Source: a virus
IMG/VR virus record: IMGVR_UViG_3300036761_000941
Span: 1-23,910 of that record
Strand: one strand, 5' to 3'
DNA length: 23,910 bases
Each line of letters begins with the position of its first letter. Position 1 is the first letter of the stretch. Of the stretch, positions 1 to 8,170 are shown piece by piece. Below the pieces are notes generated by a model, which saw only the letters and a list, made by a program, of their open reading frames with translations, did not search any database and was not told where the DNA came from. The translations under genes and the position numbers were made by a program.

Positions 1-1
1 A

Positions 2-52
2 GAGGCTGAACCCAACCTCGTCAAAAGGGAGGGCGGAAGCTTAAATTCATAG
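2..52 (+). CDS. 3' end of an upstream gene (partial)
   Basis: An open frame enters from the left edge and ends at TAG 50-52, giving a C-terminal tail EAEPNLVKREGGSLNS. The stop overlaps the purine-rich run (51-60) that serves as ribosome site for the next gene. This is the usual stop/Shine-Dalgarno overlap in this genome. A second frame is also open from the edge to a stop at 42-44, so the reading frame is not certain. Nothing can be said about function from 16 residues. Confidence 0.35.
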   Translation, partial: EAEPNLVKREGGSLNS

Positions 53-71
53 GGGAGGGACTTCTAGGGCT

Positions 72-350
72 ATGGACTTTAGTGCATTGCTCGGACTTCT
101 CACTGATCCCAAGGTACTCGTGCTTGTGTCACCGCTGATCGTTAGCGGAGTGAAGGCGCTGACAGACAAGCTGCCTAAGTGGGCGTACCCGGTTCTGTCG
201 GTTCTCGTCGGTGCTGTGCTATCGGCTCTCGGCGGACCTTCAGCGTCTATTCTCAACGGCGCGCTCGCTGGAGCGGCTGGCGTCGGTGTCCGCGAACTCG
301 TAGATCATACCAAGACGGCAGTCGGCCTCCCCGGTGGCGCTGCGAAGTAG
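72..350 (+). CDS. Small hydrophobic membrane protein, putative holin
   Basis: A 92-residue protein. Residues about 14-30 and 38-54 are hydrophobic membrane segments separated by a short charged turn (TDKLPKW). A third, weaker Ala/Gly-rich stretch spans about 58-73, followed by a polar tail (RELVDHTKTAVG). Size and topology fit phage holins, which make the inner-membrane hole that lets the endolysin out. This rests on topology only, because holins have no catalytic motif. No endolysin is visible next to it. The start is preceded by a GGGAGGG run at 53-59. Alternative: a virion-associated or superinfection-exclusion membrane protein. Confidence 0.5.
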   Translation: MDFSALLGLLTDPKVLVLVSPLIVSGVKALTDKLPKWAYPVLSVLVGAVLSALGGPSASILNGALAGAAGVGVRELVDHTKTAVGLPGGAAK

Positions 351-400
351 TTCGAACTTCAACTCCGGGAAGGGCGATCATTGACACAGCGGTTGTACAG

Positions 401-426
401 GCGTGGGGTTGGACTCAATCCCACGT
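401..426 (+). other. Stem-loop in the portal gene leader
   Basis: Bases 403-411 (GTGGGGTTG) pair with 416-424 (CAATCCCAC) around a GACT tetraloop: nine pairs, one of them G-T. The stem can extend by 402-425 (C-G) and 401-426 (G-T). It lies in the 112-base gap between the membrane protein and the portal gene. No U-tract follows, so it is not a standard intrinsic terminator. It could be an RNA-processing or translation-control hairpin. The portal ATG 37 bases downstream has no obvious Shine-Dalgarno sequence. Confidence 0.5.
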
Positions 427-462
427 CTCATGCGTGTGTCTCTGGCAGCGTAATAACGACAG

Positions 463-2439
463 ATGCCTCGCGAAGACCTTAAAAACTTTGCACAGAAGCG
501 TGCGTCGGCAAGTGTTCGCCCACACTATGTTGATTTAACTGATCCCGAAACTGGCAAATCCGGGGGAGCGGGTAGTCATCCGTTCCAAAAGTCAGCGACA
601 GGTGTCTCGAATCAATTCGGAGGGGCGTCCGTCATTCGGACGAACGCCAAACCGTACCACCCCCTCTTCTCTTCACCGGACCGGATGCAACTCCCGGTCC
701 AACTTGCCCAACTCAACCAGTACTGGCGTTTGTTCTACAACGTCGATCCCGTCATCGGCGGTGTCATGGACATGCACTCAGAGATGCCGTTCTCGAACGC
801 TTCTCTGATCATGGATCAGGTGGGTGACAACTCGAAGGAGATTCTGCACGCCTTTGAAGACATGATGACGGAGACTGAGCTGCTCTCCTGGCTCCCCCGC
901 ATCACGAAGGAATACCACATCATCGGTGAGGTGTTCCCCTATATGTTTTGGGATCAAGACGAGGGCATCTGGTCGCATATCACGATCCATAACCCCGACT
1001 ACGTTGAGGTGGTGGATTCGCCGCTGATTGACGACGATGCGATTTTGACTCTGCGCCCGTCTCAGGACATGCGGAAGATTCTTCAGAGTACGGACCCACG
1101 CTACATCCGCCTACGGCAGAAGCTGCCGGCTGAGATTGTGACCATGCTTGCGGGCGGTAAGAACCTCCCGCTCGATCCATTGAATGCGTCCCACATCAAG
1201 CGGACGGCGTTCCCGTATGACATCCGGGGCACGTCGATTATGGGTCGGATGTTCCGCATCCTGATGTATGAGGATGGAGTGTTCAACGGGCAGATTCAGC
1301 AGGCACAGCGTCACGCGCTGCCTCTTCGTGTCTTCAAGCTAGGCGACGCGAACCAAGGCTGGATGCCGACCCCAAGCAACCAAGAAGATTTCGCGCAGCT
1401 TCTGGCTGAAGTTGAAGTCGATCCGCTTGCAGCGATCATCTACTCCTACGCTTTGCAAGTGGAGTATCATGGTATCGAGGGGAAGCAACTCAAGATCACA
1501 CAGGAGTGGGATATCATTGAGCGTGCTAAACTGGTCGCCCTTGGGGTGTCGAAGGCGTTCCTCCATGGTGAAGTGACCTACGCAAGCGCGAACGCCGGGT
1601 TGCAAGTTCTGATGATGCGCTACCGGACGTATCGGGACATGCTCCTGAACGATTGGGTTTATAAAAAGGTATTCTCCACGATGGCTGAGCTTCGCGGCTT
1701 CTATCGGAATGAGAAGAAGTCGGACCCGGAATCGGCGCTCCCCGAGACGCGAGACCCTGCCCTGGAGAAGAAGACGATGTGGCTCCGGGATCGCCTGCGC
1801 GACATCAAGGGGATCAAGGACCCCGATGAGCAGGCGTATGAGTACGTCAAGATGAAACCGATTATCGACGCGCATAACGCGGCGACGCACCGCAGGCCAC
1901 TCTACATGAACCGCACCGCAGGGGCTCAGCGTTCGAAGGTTAAGAAGAATAAGCACCTCCTCTACCCAACCATACAATTTGAGAAGCGCTTGGATGTACG
2001 GCAGGACGAGAACATCTTGAACCTGTGGTTGCAGATGGCGCAGGCAGGCTGGGTCAGTCCCCGCACGGTTGTACAGGGTGCGGGTCTCGACTACGACTCT
2101 GAAATGGCGACTATCGGAGAGGATGCTGCGGGTATCATGCGTAACCAGCTACTCATGCAGGCTATGGGTGGCGGTGAGGGCGGTGGCGGTGGGGGCGGTT
2201 CTCCGATGGGCGGTATCGGCATCGGACCCGACGCGACGGGTCTTGGCCCTGAGGGTGGAGAAGGGGCGGCACCTGGAATGGGTGGTGGGGATCCAGGACC
2301 CGCCGCGGGTGGACCAAAAGCAACTGTCAAGTCCCAGCAGCGGAAGATCACGGCGTCGTCTCTGCCGGGAGATATCCGAGGCGAGATTGAAGCACTGATT
2401 CGCGATGACGGCAATGTTGATATTTTCGTGAAAGGCTGA
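463..2439 (+). CDS. Portal protein
   Basis: A 658-residue protein that I read as the portal, the dodecameric ring at the capsid vertex through which DNA enters and leaves. The N-terminal third has the feel of large-phage portals (a YWRLFYNVDPVIGGVMDMHS stretch at about residues 87-106, then an alpha/beta core). The middle has the long helical region typical of portal stems and wings. Residues about 568-620 are an extreme Gly/Pro/Met-rich linker, followed by a short charged tail ending VDIFVKG. The position upstream of protease, scaffold and capsid genes supports the call, although a 5.5 kb island separates them here. The ATG at 463 lacks a clear Shine-Dalgarno site. Assignment is by pattern and context, with no invariant catalytic motif to check. 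Confidence 0.75.
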   Translation: MPREDLKNFAQKRASASVRPHYVDLTDPETGKSGGAGSHPFQKSATGVSNQFGGASVIRTNAKPYHPLFSSPDRMQLPVQLAQLNQYWRLFYNVDPVIGGVMDMHSEMPFSNASLIMDQVGDNSKEILHAFEDMMTETELLSWLPRITKEYHIIGEVFPYMFWDQDEGIWSHITIHNPDYVEVVDSPLIDDDAILTLRPSQDMRKILQSTDPRYIRLRQKLPAEIVTMLAGGKNLPLDPLNASHIKRTAFPYDIRGTSIMGRMFRILMYEDGVFNGQIQQAQRHALPLRVFKLGDANQGWMPTPSNQEDFAQLLAEVEVDPLAAIIYSYALQVEYHGIEGKQLKITQEWDIIERAKLVALGVSKAFLHGEVTYASANAGLQVLMMRYRTYRDMLLNDWVYKKVFSTMAELRGFYRNEKKSDPESALPETRDPALEKKTMWLRDRLRDIKGIKDPDEQAYEYVKMKPIIDAHNAATHRRPLYMNRTAGAQRSKVKKNKHLLYPTIQFEKRLDVRQDENILNLWLQMAQAGWVSPRTVVQGAGLDYDSEMATIGEDAAGIMRNQLLMQAMGGGEGGGGGGGSPMGGIGIGPDATGLGPEGGEGAAPGMGGGDPGPAAGGPKATVKSQQRKITASSLPGDIRGEIEALIRDDGNVDIFVKG

Positions 2440-2457
2440 AGGTAAAAGGGGTAGACG

Positions 2458-4194
2458 ATGAAGCGTACATTCCTGAGGTCCCTCGCAATCCTTCTCGGCA
2501 TTGCCACGTTCACCTTGGGTGCGACGGGGAGCGTTGTGACCTCCTCGAAGGCTGAACTGCTCGCCAAGGGTACGAGCCCCCGCACCCGGTACTTGGACGA
2601 TGGGGGAGACGATTATACTACTACGGTCACTGGTGGGGTATTCCGCATCGACAATCTCGACGGCCCTGACTTCCTTAACGTTCCTCCGACCGGCAGTATC
2701 GGCGTGGAGTTGAACGCTCCCACTTCGCTGGTGGTCACACCTTTCCTCGTGGGTGGTTCACTTGCTAATGGGTCTTACTACTACGTGGTCACAGCCCTTG
2801 ATGGATTTGGGGAGACTGTTGCCTCCAACGAGGTGCTGTGTACTATTTCGGGTGGTGGGGGGACCGGCCGGTGTGACTTGACTTGGACGGCAGTGTCACC
2901 TCCGGCGCAGACGTACCGTGTGTACCAAGGCGTTCTCCCGACTCAGGAAGACAACTATAAAGATGGTATTGTCGTTGCAAGTTACAGTGCGCTGACCAAT
3001 CCTCTTCCTGACTGTGGTCCTGCTCCATCTTGCGTGCCTCCGACTGCGACGACGGCGTACTTCATCCGCATGGCGCCTGACGGCGTTCACTTCTCGGATG
3101 GGACTATACAGAATACGGCGGGCGGTTCGGCTGCTTGGCAGATTCCAGCCTTTACCAGCAACATTGTCTCTGCACAGAGTGGCAACGTCGGCATTGGGAA
3201 TGGGACGAGCTTCGTCCCTGATGCGAAGCTGACGGTTCTGGGTAATGGCATCGACCTCAACGATTGGGGCGCTCTTCGTCCGCTCGCTGTGGACAACATG
3301 CAGATGCGGTCGAATTACAAGATTTCGACTGATCGGCTGTGGGATGTAAGCAAGTCCACCTGGACTGTGGTTGCGGGAGACGGCTCTGATGAGTTTGCAG
3401 TTTACCGAGCCCCAGCGACGGCCGGCGCTCCGGTTTACGCAGTGAAGCTCACCGTTACGTCTACGGTGTTCGCTAGCAAGAACTTCAGCGCGGTGTTTGG
3501 CGCTTCCACTCTCAGTGCTGGATCATACACGTTCCAGGGATCGAGTACGGACCTGAACATCAACGCCGGCCTCGGCGGTACATCTTCGCTCAACTTCAAC
3601 GTGGCGGGTGGCAAAGGTTTCGTCCTAAGCGCGGACGGCTTGAATACGCAATTCGATTACAGCGGCACGTTGAGTTTCAACGCCCCGGTGGGTGGCAGTC
3701 AGGTCGCCTCGATTAACCCTACGGGTCTCATCTTCGGCGCCGAAGGACTCACATCGAATGGTGATGTTGTGGTGGCGGGGCGTGCGCGTGCGAGCTTGAT
3801 GGGTCAAGCTTGTGCGCTTGAAGCTGTTGACATCCAGGCCACTGGAACATTTACGCTCACGCCGTCAGTGACGATAACGGCTGGTGGGAGTAACCACGTC
3901 CGTGTTGAGGCAGGGTTCAATGGGTTTTATCACTCGCAAAACTCCGACCAGAAGGACTTTCAGGCGTCCCTCCTTCGGTCCGCGACTACGATTGATGCTG
4001 GTGATGAACAGCGTGTAAATCCGGTTGCTGCGGGCACACAGGAGGTTCCGGTCTCGTGGCATTTGCAAGCCATCGACCTCCCGACTGCTGGGTCTGTTTC
4101 TTACCACGTCCAGGTCGCGGCGCCATCGGGGACGTGGAACGCGTCAAACTACTTGAGGGGCACGGTGAAAATCTGCGCCTATGAGATTCCGTAA
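2458..4194 (+). CDS. Fibre-like protein with signal-peptide-like N-terminus
   Basis: A 578-residue protein with AAGGGG (2446-2451) six bases before the ATG. Residues 1-25 (MKRTFLRSLAILLGIATFTL then GATGS) have the basic, hydrophobic, small-residue pattern of a signal peptide. Residues about 88-185 look like an Ig/FN3-type module common in phage fibres (NGSYYYVVTALDGFGETVAS, then TYRVYQG). The middle is Gly/Ser/Thr/Asn-rich beta sequence. The last 110 residues form a possible knob-like beta domain ending KICAYEIP. I infer a tail fibre, spike or adhesin subunit. The apparent export signal is odd for a virion protein, because virions assemble in the cytoplasm. Its TAA overlaps the ribosome site of the next gene. 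Confidence 0.55.
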   Translation: MKRTFLRSLAILLGIATFTLGATGSVVTSSKAELLAKGTSPRTRYLDDGGDDYTTTVTGGVFRIDNLDGPDFLNVPPTGSIGVELNAPTSLVVTPFLVGGSLANGSYYYVVTALDGFGETVASNEVLCTISGGGGTGRCDLTWTAVSPPAQTYRVYQGVLPTQEDNYKDGIVVASYSALTNPLPDCGPAPSCVPPTATTAYFIRMAPDGVHFSDGTIQNTAGGSAAWQIPAFTSNIVSAQSGNVGIGNGTSFVPDAKLTVLGNGIDLNDWGALRPLAVDNMQMRSNYKISTDRLWDVSKSTWTVVAGDGSDEFAVYRAPATAGAPVYAVKLTVTSTVFASKNFSAVFGASTLSAGSYTFQGSSTDLNINAGLGGTSSLNFNVAGGKGFVLSADGLNTQFDYSGTLSFNAPVGGSQVASINPTGLIFGAEGLTSNGDVVVAGRARASLMGQACALEAVDIQATGTFTLTPSVTITAGGSNHVRVEAGFNGFYHSQNSDQKDFQASLLRSATTIDAGDEQRVNPVAAGTQEVPVSWHLQAIDLPTAGSVSYHVQVAAPSGTWNASNYLRGTVKICAYEIP

Positions 4195-4204
4195 GGAGAT
4201 GAAG

Positions 4205-4579
4205 ATGAGGAAGATATTCGCATCGTTGGTCCTCGCTGTCTTCTTGACGGCTTCCGCATTCGCGGCTGACCCGACGCACACCTATACGTTTCCTGTACGA
4301 CTCCACGACTACCCACTGGTCGCTACCTTGAGTGTGTGGGAAGCAGAAAACACCTGGCGGGTGGACTTTGTGGATGCTTCCCATGGTGAGGAGCAGGTCG
4401 TCCCTCACCCTTCGTCGATGTCGTTCGGCGGTTCGTTCACGGATGCGGATGGAATGCGGACGTTCTCGACCGACTACGCTCACGCGAGCATTTTCTTCAA
4501 GAAGGATGGGAACGCGCTCACGTTTGATCACGCCTCAGTTCACTTCGAGATGGAGAAGGTGACAGTACTCCCAAACTAG
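4205..4579 (+). CDS. Small secreted protein, unknown function
   Basis: A 124-residue protein from the ATG at 4205. I prefer this start over ATGs at 4181 and 4199 because AAGGAG (4193-4198) lies exactly six bases upstream. The first 20 residues, MRKIFASLVLAVFLTASAFA, are a textbook Sec signal peptide with an AFA cleavage site. The mature part (about 104 residues) is predicted from composition to be a single beta-rich domain with no Cys and many aromatic and His residues. I recognise no family. Together with its two signal-bearing neighbours it suggests an exported protein set. It could be a small surface or periplasmic protein, or a fibre accessory protein. Confidence 0.6.
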   Translation: MRKIFASLVLAVFLTASAFAADPTHTYTFPVRLHDYPLVATLSVWEAENTWRVDFVDASHGEEQVVPHPSSMSFGGSFTDADGMRTFSTDYAHASIFFKKDGNALTFDHASVHFEMEKVTVLPN

Positions 4580-4580
4580 A

Positions 4581-5222
4581 ATGGAAAAGGTCCTGCATAT
4601 TTACGCTCCGATCCGGGGAACGATCTCGCCTGCTGCTGGGACTTTGAACCCTGGGGACATCGTGACAATAGACACGAACATTCCTGCGACGGTGGTCTAC
4701 ACGCGCGATGGCAGCGAACCACACTTGGGGGCGTTCGGGTCTTTGCGGGCCGACGCACCTGTGGAGGTTGAACTGCGGGTATCAACCCGCATTCGCTTCA
4801 TGGCATTCGACAATCGTTTGGGGCAGGAGACCAATGCGACGAAGACACAGGAAGCGATGTTCGAGATAGTACGTAAGAACCCTATCGAAATTTTCCGCGA
4901 CACGACTAACTTCTACCGCCGCCTGGTCAAGAGCATCGTGGATCAGAACTTCTATCTTACAGAGGGGAAGTGGGTGGTGCCAGTCGGTAGCCGACCGTTC
5001 ACTTACGTGTTTGTGAACCGTGAGGGGTTTCCAATTCTTCTGCGCGTTCTCCACAATGGGGTGGACGTGTTCAACCAATTCCCTATCGTGGGATTGAATG
5101 AGGCGAAAGAGATTCCGATTCGTCCCATATCTGGTGAGAACATCATCGAAGTCCAAACACATCGCGCTGGTTCGACAGCGCTCTACGACATCGGAAGATA
5201 CGGCGTGGACACGTACGCCTAG
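4581..5222 (+). CDS. Protein with chitobiase C-terminal-like domain
   Basis: A 213-residue protein whose ATG follows the previous stop by one base, so translation is probably coupled. Residues about 20-95 resemble the chitobiase/beta-hexosaminidase C-terminal domain (CHB_HEX_C type). They carry a PGDIVTI segment, then VVYTRDGSEP (residues 38-47), the family's characteristic 'YT-DGSEP' turn, then RIRFMAFD. This is a non-catalytic Ig-like module often found in extracellular and surface proteins. The C-terminal half (VRKNPIEIFRDTTNFY onward) has no family I recognise. Unlike its neighbours it has no signal peptide. Probably a structural or tail-associated protein. The domain call is from motif only. 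Confidence 0.5.
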   Translation: MEKVLHIYAPIRGTISPAAGTLNPGDIVTIDTNIPATVVYTRDGSEPHLGAFGSLRADAPVEVELRVSTRIRFMAFDNRLGQETNATKTQEAMFEIVRKNPIEIFRDTTNFYRRLVKSIVDQNFYLTEGKWVVPVGSRPFTYVFVNREGFPILLRVLHNGVDVFNQFPIVGLNEAKEIPIRPISGENIIEVQTHRAGSTALYDIGRYGVDTYA

Positions 5223-5253
5223 CATGCAAAACAAAAAAGAATCGGAGGCGGTG

Positions 5254-7443
5254 ATGCGTAAATTCATATCGGCACTTGTGGCATTGACCGCGTTTTTGAT
5301 GATGGCGAAGCCGGTCTACGCGGTGACGAACTTCCCGGGAGCGGTGGATGCCACTGTCCTTTTTGGTACGGCGGTCTTCGGGCAACCCGTGAAGAAGGAG
5401 ACGATCAACAACCTCCGCGATGCAGTCATTGCATTGGAGACAAAGGTTGGTGTGAATTCTAGCATAGTTACGACGACTTTAGACTATCTGCTCAAGAGCG
5501 CCGCGAGTGTTAATCCTGGTCATCTACACACAGGCGCTTCGTTGTCGGCCATCGACGCGAGCACTATCACGATTGGGACTTTGGGCGATGCGCGCTTGTC
5601 CGCGAACATCGCTCGGCTCAACGGTACAAACACGTGGTCTGCCACGCAGACTTTCAGCGCGGGTATCAACGTCACGGGTACGGCCACAGCGACGTTGTTC
5701 AGCGGGAGTGGCGCTAGCCTGACGAGCATCCCTGAGACCGCTATTACCAACGGAGCCCTGCTCGCCCGTGTGGGTGACACTGAGACCGTCAATGGCAGTT
5801 GGACTTTTAATTCACCTCCCTTCGCATCAGGCACAAACTTCTCTAATATCCCTGAGGGGGCGATCCTTGACGGAACCTTCCTGGCGCGGGTGGCGGCCAA
5901 CGAGTCGATCGCGGGTACGTGGTCTTTCGTTGGCAACATCGCCAAGATCAGGAACGTTTCGCTGCTCTGGCCTGCGTCGAATAGCGCAGGAACGTTGACG
6001 AACGATGGGTCCGGAAACCTTAGTTGGGCTGCTGCCGGCGGCGCAGGATTTTTTCAGGGGGGGAATTCCTTTACGGCGCCTGCTGTCCTCGGGACAAATG
6101 ATGCTTTCGATCTTGTTTTTGAGAGAAGTAATGTTAGCATTGCGACGATTCAAGCCGCTGGGTTTAACCCCTTCACGGACAACACCTTTGCACTCGGCAC
6201 ATCTGCTCTGCGTTGGTCTTCCCTCCACCTCGGTCCCTCTTCGCTGGTTATCCATAACGATGCGACCAACACCGATAAGACGACTTTCGCCTATTCAGGA
6301 GGGCTTGTTCTGTGGAACGCTACAGCCGGGACACCACTCAAGATGAGTGCGTCGGCCGTAGCTGGAACATCACCTCTCCAGTTCACGGCAGACACGACAT
6401 CTGGAACCGCTTCGACCAAGCAGTTCTTCTTCCAGATGGCGAATACAGGGGCTCCGAATGTCAATCCGCTGCGAGGTGTCTACATCGCGGAGCCAGCGAA
6501 CGCTTTCACGGGCGCTCAAAGCAACCTCTTTGTGGAGGATGCGACTAAGGCGAGCGGCGTGAAGTATTCGGCTGAGTTTGCTGGTACGACCTCTGTCTAC
6601 AAGAATTTTGAGATAGGTGATGCGAACGTGGGCGGTGCTCGCCTTGCGATAGACAATGGTGCTGGCTCGCACGGCGCAGCCGGCACGATCATCGAGAAGT
6701 TGAAGCAGCACGCTTCGCAGTCGGGGAACGTCTTCCAAGTCCAGACTTCAAGCGATAACGTTCAGTGGGCGATTGGTGCGAACGGCTTCACTGTCATGGG
6801 TGGTGTGAATGCTACGATAGGTACTGATCGCCTGCGGCTCATCGGATCGACCGCTGACAGCACTGCCAACGCTCTTTTGGTACAGTCCTCGGCCGCATCG
6901 GGGAGCCTCTTCACGGTTCGTAACGATGGACAGTCTTTGTTTGGCGGTACTGTTATCGCTGGTACGGACAACTCGTTCGACATCGGTAACTCCACCACCG
7001 GGTCTTTCCGCACTGCGTACTTTGACACGTCGGTTGTGTCACCCCTCTTCACGTTCGGGGGGGCTCTCTCCGTCACGACGACTGCATCAAACGGCGACAT
7101 CACTCTCGACGCGGACGGCACTGGCAACATCATCGCCAGTGATCTCTTTCGTCCATCCGGCGACAATACCATTGACCTCGGTTCCTCGTCCTTCTCGTGG
7201 AAGACTCTCTACGCGGACACGTCTGTGTTGACACCGCTTGTGTCCTTCGGGGGAGCGTTGTCGATCACTACGACCTCGGCAGGTAGCATCACGATCACGC
7301 CTAACAGCGGCAGCAGCGTTCTGCTGGGTGCGTCGGCCGGTAACAACCAGGCTGCGCTTTGCATTGCAGATGCAAGTGGGACTATTGGACACTGCACCAG
7401 CACTGTGGGTGCGGGTGGCCTCTGCACCTGCGTCGCGAACTAG
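5254..7443 (+). CDS. Large tail-fibre-like repeat protein with signal peptide
   Basis: A 729-residue protein. The ATG at 5254 is chosen because GGAGG (5244-5248) sits five bases upstream and the first 23 residues (MRKFISALVALTAFLMMAKP then VYA) form a clean signal peptide with a VYA cleavage site. The mature N-terminus has a fibre-type segment (PGHLHTGASLSAIDASTI). Two 40-residue repeats follow at about 154 and 194 (SIPETAITNGALLARVG versus NIPEGAILDGTFLARVA). Three copies of a 'DN-x-DLG-S-W-LY' motif lie at about 308, 571 and 637, the last two as long tandem repeats. Such repeats are typical of trimeric beta-helical tail fibres. The C-terminus is Cys-rich (CIADASGTIGHCTS) and lacks a recognisable S74 chaperone domain. 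Two G7 tracts lie inside the gene. Confidence 0.6.
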   Translation: MRKFISALVALTAFLMMAKPVYAVTNFPGAVDATVLFGTAVFGQPVKKETINNLRDAVIALETKVGVNSSIVTTTLDYLLKSAASVNPGHLHTGASLSAIDASTITIGTLGDARLSANIARLNGTNTWSATQTFSAGINVTGTATATLFSGSGASLTSIPETAITNGALLARVGDTETVNGSWTFNSPPFASGTNFSNIPEGAILDGTFLARVAANESIAGTWSFVGNIAKIRNVSLLWPASNSAGTLTNDGSGNLSWAAAGGAGFFQGGNSFTAPAVLGTNDAFDLVFERSNVSIATIQAAGFNPFTDNTFALGTSALRWSSLHLGPSSLVIHNDATNTDKTTFAYSGGLVLWNATAGTPLKMSASAVAGTSPLQFTADTTSGTASTKQFFFQMANTGAPNVNPLRGVYIAEPANAFTGAQSNLFVEDATKASGVKYSAEFAGTTSVYKNFEIGDANVGGARLAIDNGAGSHGAAGTIIEKLKQHASQSGNVFQVQTSSDNVQWAIGANGFTVMGGVNATIGTDRLRLIGSTADSTANALLVQSSAASGSLFTVRNDGQSLFGGTVIAGTDNSFDIGNSTTGSFRTAYFDTSVVSPLFTFGGALSVTTTASNGDITLDADGTGNIIASDLFRPSGDNTIDLGSSSFSWKTLYADTSVLTPLVSFGGALSITTTSAGSITITPNSGSSVLLGASAGNNQAALCIADASGTIGHCTSTVGAGGLCTCVAN

Positions 7444-7451
7444 GAGAAGTC

Positions 7452-7919
7452 ATGGCTGACACCTTTACCGTGAACTACAAGCTGCGCCTCCCGCAGCTCG
7501 GCAAGAAACCCTGGAAGTCGGATTGGGATAACAATTTTACGAAAATCGACCAGCTTCTTGGTGGGTTGATCATCGACGGGTCTGTGTGTGCTAAGTGCGC
7601 AACCTCTATCGACCCCACAGCGATTAGCGCGTTTATCGAGTCCACAACGGGTGACTTGACGGGTGCGGCGTCTATCCCCGCAGGAGAGACGGCTGAGATT
7701 CGTATCGACCACTCAGCCGACATAGTGTTCGACTTCCCACTAGACCCGATATTCCTGGCTCCAGTGGGCGTCAACTGCATCCTTGTGGGGGACAGGACCG
7801 TGGCGTTGAACGCTTCGGAGTACGGGGGGGTGTTCGTCGTCCGTGTTGAGAACCACACTGGGAGTACGCTGCTTGTTACGAGCGTTACTTGGCTACGTAA
7901 AGGATTCAAGTTGTCGTAG
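7452..7919 (+). CDS. Phage tail-associated protein, unknown role
   Basis: A 155-residue protein starting MADTFTVNYKLRLPQLGKKP. The ATG at 7452 is chosen because AGGAGA (7442-7447, overlapping the upstream TAG) precedes it. The opening (FTVNYKLRLPQLG...W..DWDNNFTKIDQLLG) resembles the N-terminus of small phage tail and fibre-adjacent proteins. The rest is a beta-rich domain that I read as a fibre tip or capping domain. A G7 run (7824-7830) lies in the gene. It is the last gene of the island between portal and protease and is translationally linked to the large fibre-like gene before it. Confidence 0.45.
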   Translation: MADTFTVNYKLRLPQLGKKPWKSDWDNNFTKIDQLLGGLIIDGSVCAKCATSIDPTAISAFIESTTGDLTGAASIPAGETAEIRIDHSADIVFDFPLDPIFLAPVGVNCILVGDRTVALNASEYGGVFVVRVENHTGSTLLVTSVTWLRKGFKLS

Positions 7920-7929
7920 GAATCGCGAA

Positions 7930-7944
7930 AAACAGTTGTAGTAT
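7930..7944 (+). promoter_or_regulatory. Recurring AAACAGTTGTAGTAT element upstream of the head operon
   Basis: The sequence AAACAGTTGTAGTAT lies in the 39-base gap before the small gene at 7959. Its 13-base core AACAGTTGTAGTA is repeated exactly at 16574-16586, and 12 bases recur at 8875-8886. TAGTAT (7939-7944) could act as a -10 box, but no -35 is seen at standard spacing. The ribosome site AGGAGA (7945-7950) follows directly. Likely a phage promoter or regulator site; the function is inferred. Confidence 0.45.
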
Positions 7945-7958
7945 AGGAGAATACGACG

Positions 7959-8159
7959 ATGGGATTCATCAAAACCGCAGAGACTGAGACTTCCGCAGTG
8001 CTGGACGAGCAGGGCCGGGTCAACCGGGTGTTCGATCGCCTGGGCAAGGACGAGGCAACGGAATTGGAAATCCTCCGTGCCGCCCGTGCTCTGGGCGTGA
8101 CGGTGGGAACCCTCCGTGAACACTGCGACGTGACCCCCGACGGCCTCAAGCGCCGCTAA
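7959..8159 (+). CDS. Small conserved-looking head-operon protein, unknown function
   Basis: A 66-residue acidic/basic helical protein. AGGAGA (7945-7950) lies eight bases upstream. The C-terminal half (ATELEILRAARALGVTVGTL then REHCDVTPDGLKRR) looks like a helix-turn-helix-like or small helical-bundle segment ('LG-V-T-VGTLREH'). This hints at nucleic-acid or protein binding but is not enough to name a family. It is the first gene of the protease/scaffold/capsid group and its TAA overlaps the AAGGAG of the protease gene. It could be a small regulator or a head assembly factor. Confidence 0.5.
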   Translation: MGFIKTAETETSAVLDEQGRVNRVFDRLGKDEATELEILRAARALGVTVGTLREHCDVTPDGLKRR

Positions 8160-8170
8160 GGAGAACGTGG

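Noticed and set aside
349-358. AGTTCGAACT palindrome after the holin-like gene
   Set aside because: A single ten-base palindrome with no second copy or nearby promoter; could easily be chance.
381-409. TTGACA before the portal gene as a sigma-70 promoter
   Set aside because: At 17-base spacing the -10 position reads TGGGGT, which is a poor match. TAATAA (451-456) is six bases before ATG but has no -35 at standard spacing.
403-424. Possible tRNA T-arm (sequence ends CAATCCCAC)
   Set aside because: The stem has nine pairs with a four-base loop, not five pairs with a seven-base TTC loop, and no acceptor or anticodon arm can be built around it.
1339-1977. Minus-strand 212-codon open frame opposite the portal gene
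   Set aside because: No start signal and no recognisable protein character; it lies wholly within a well-supported gene.
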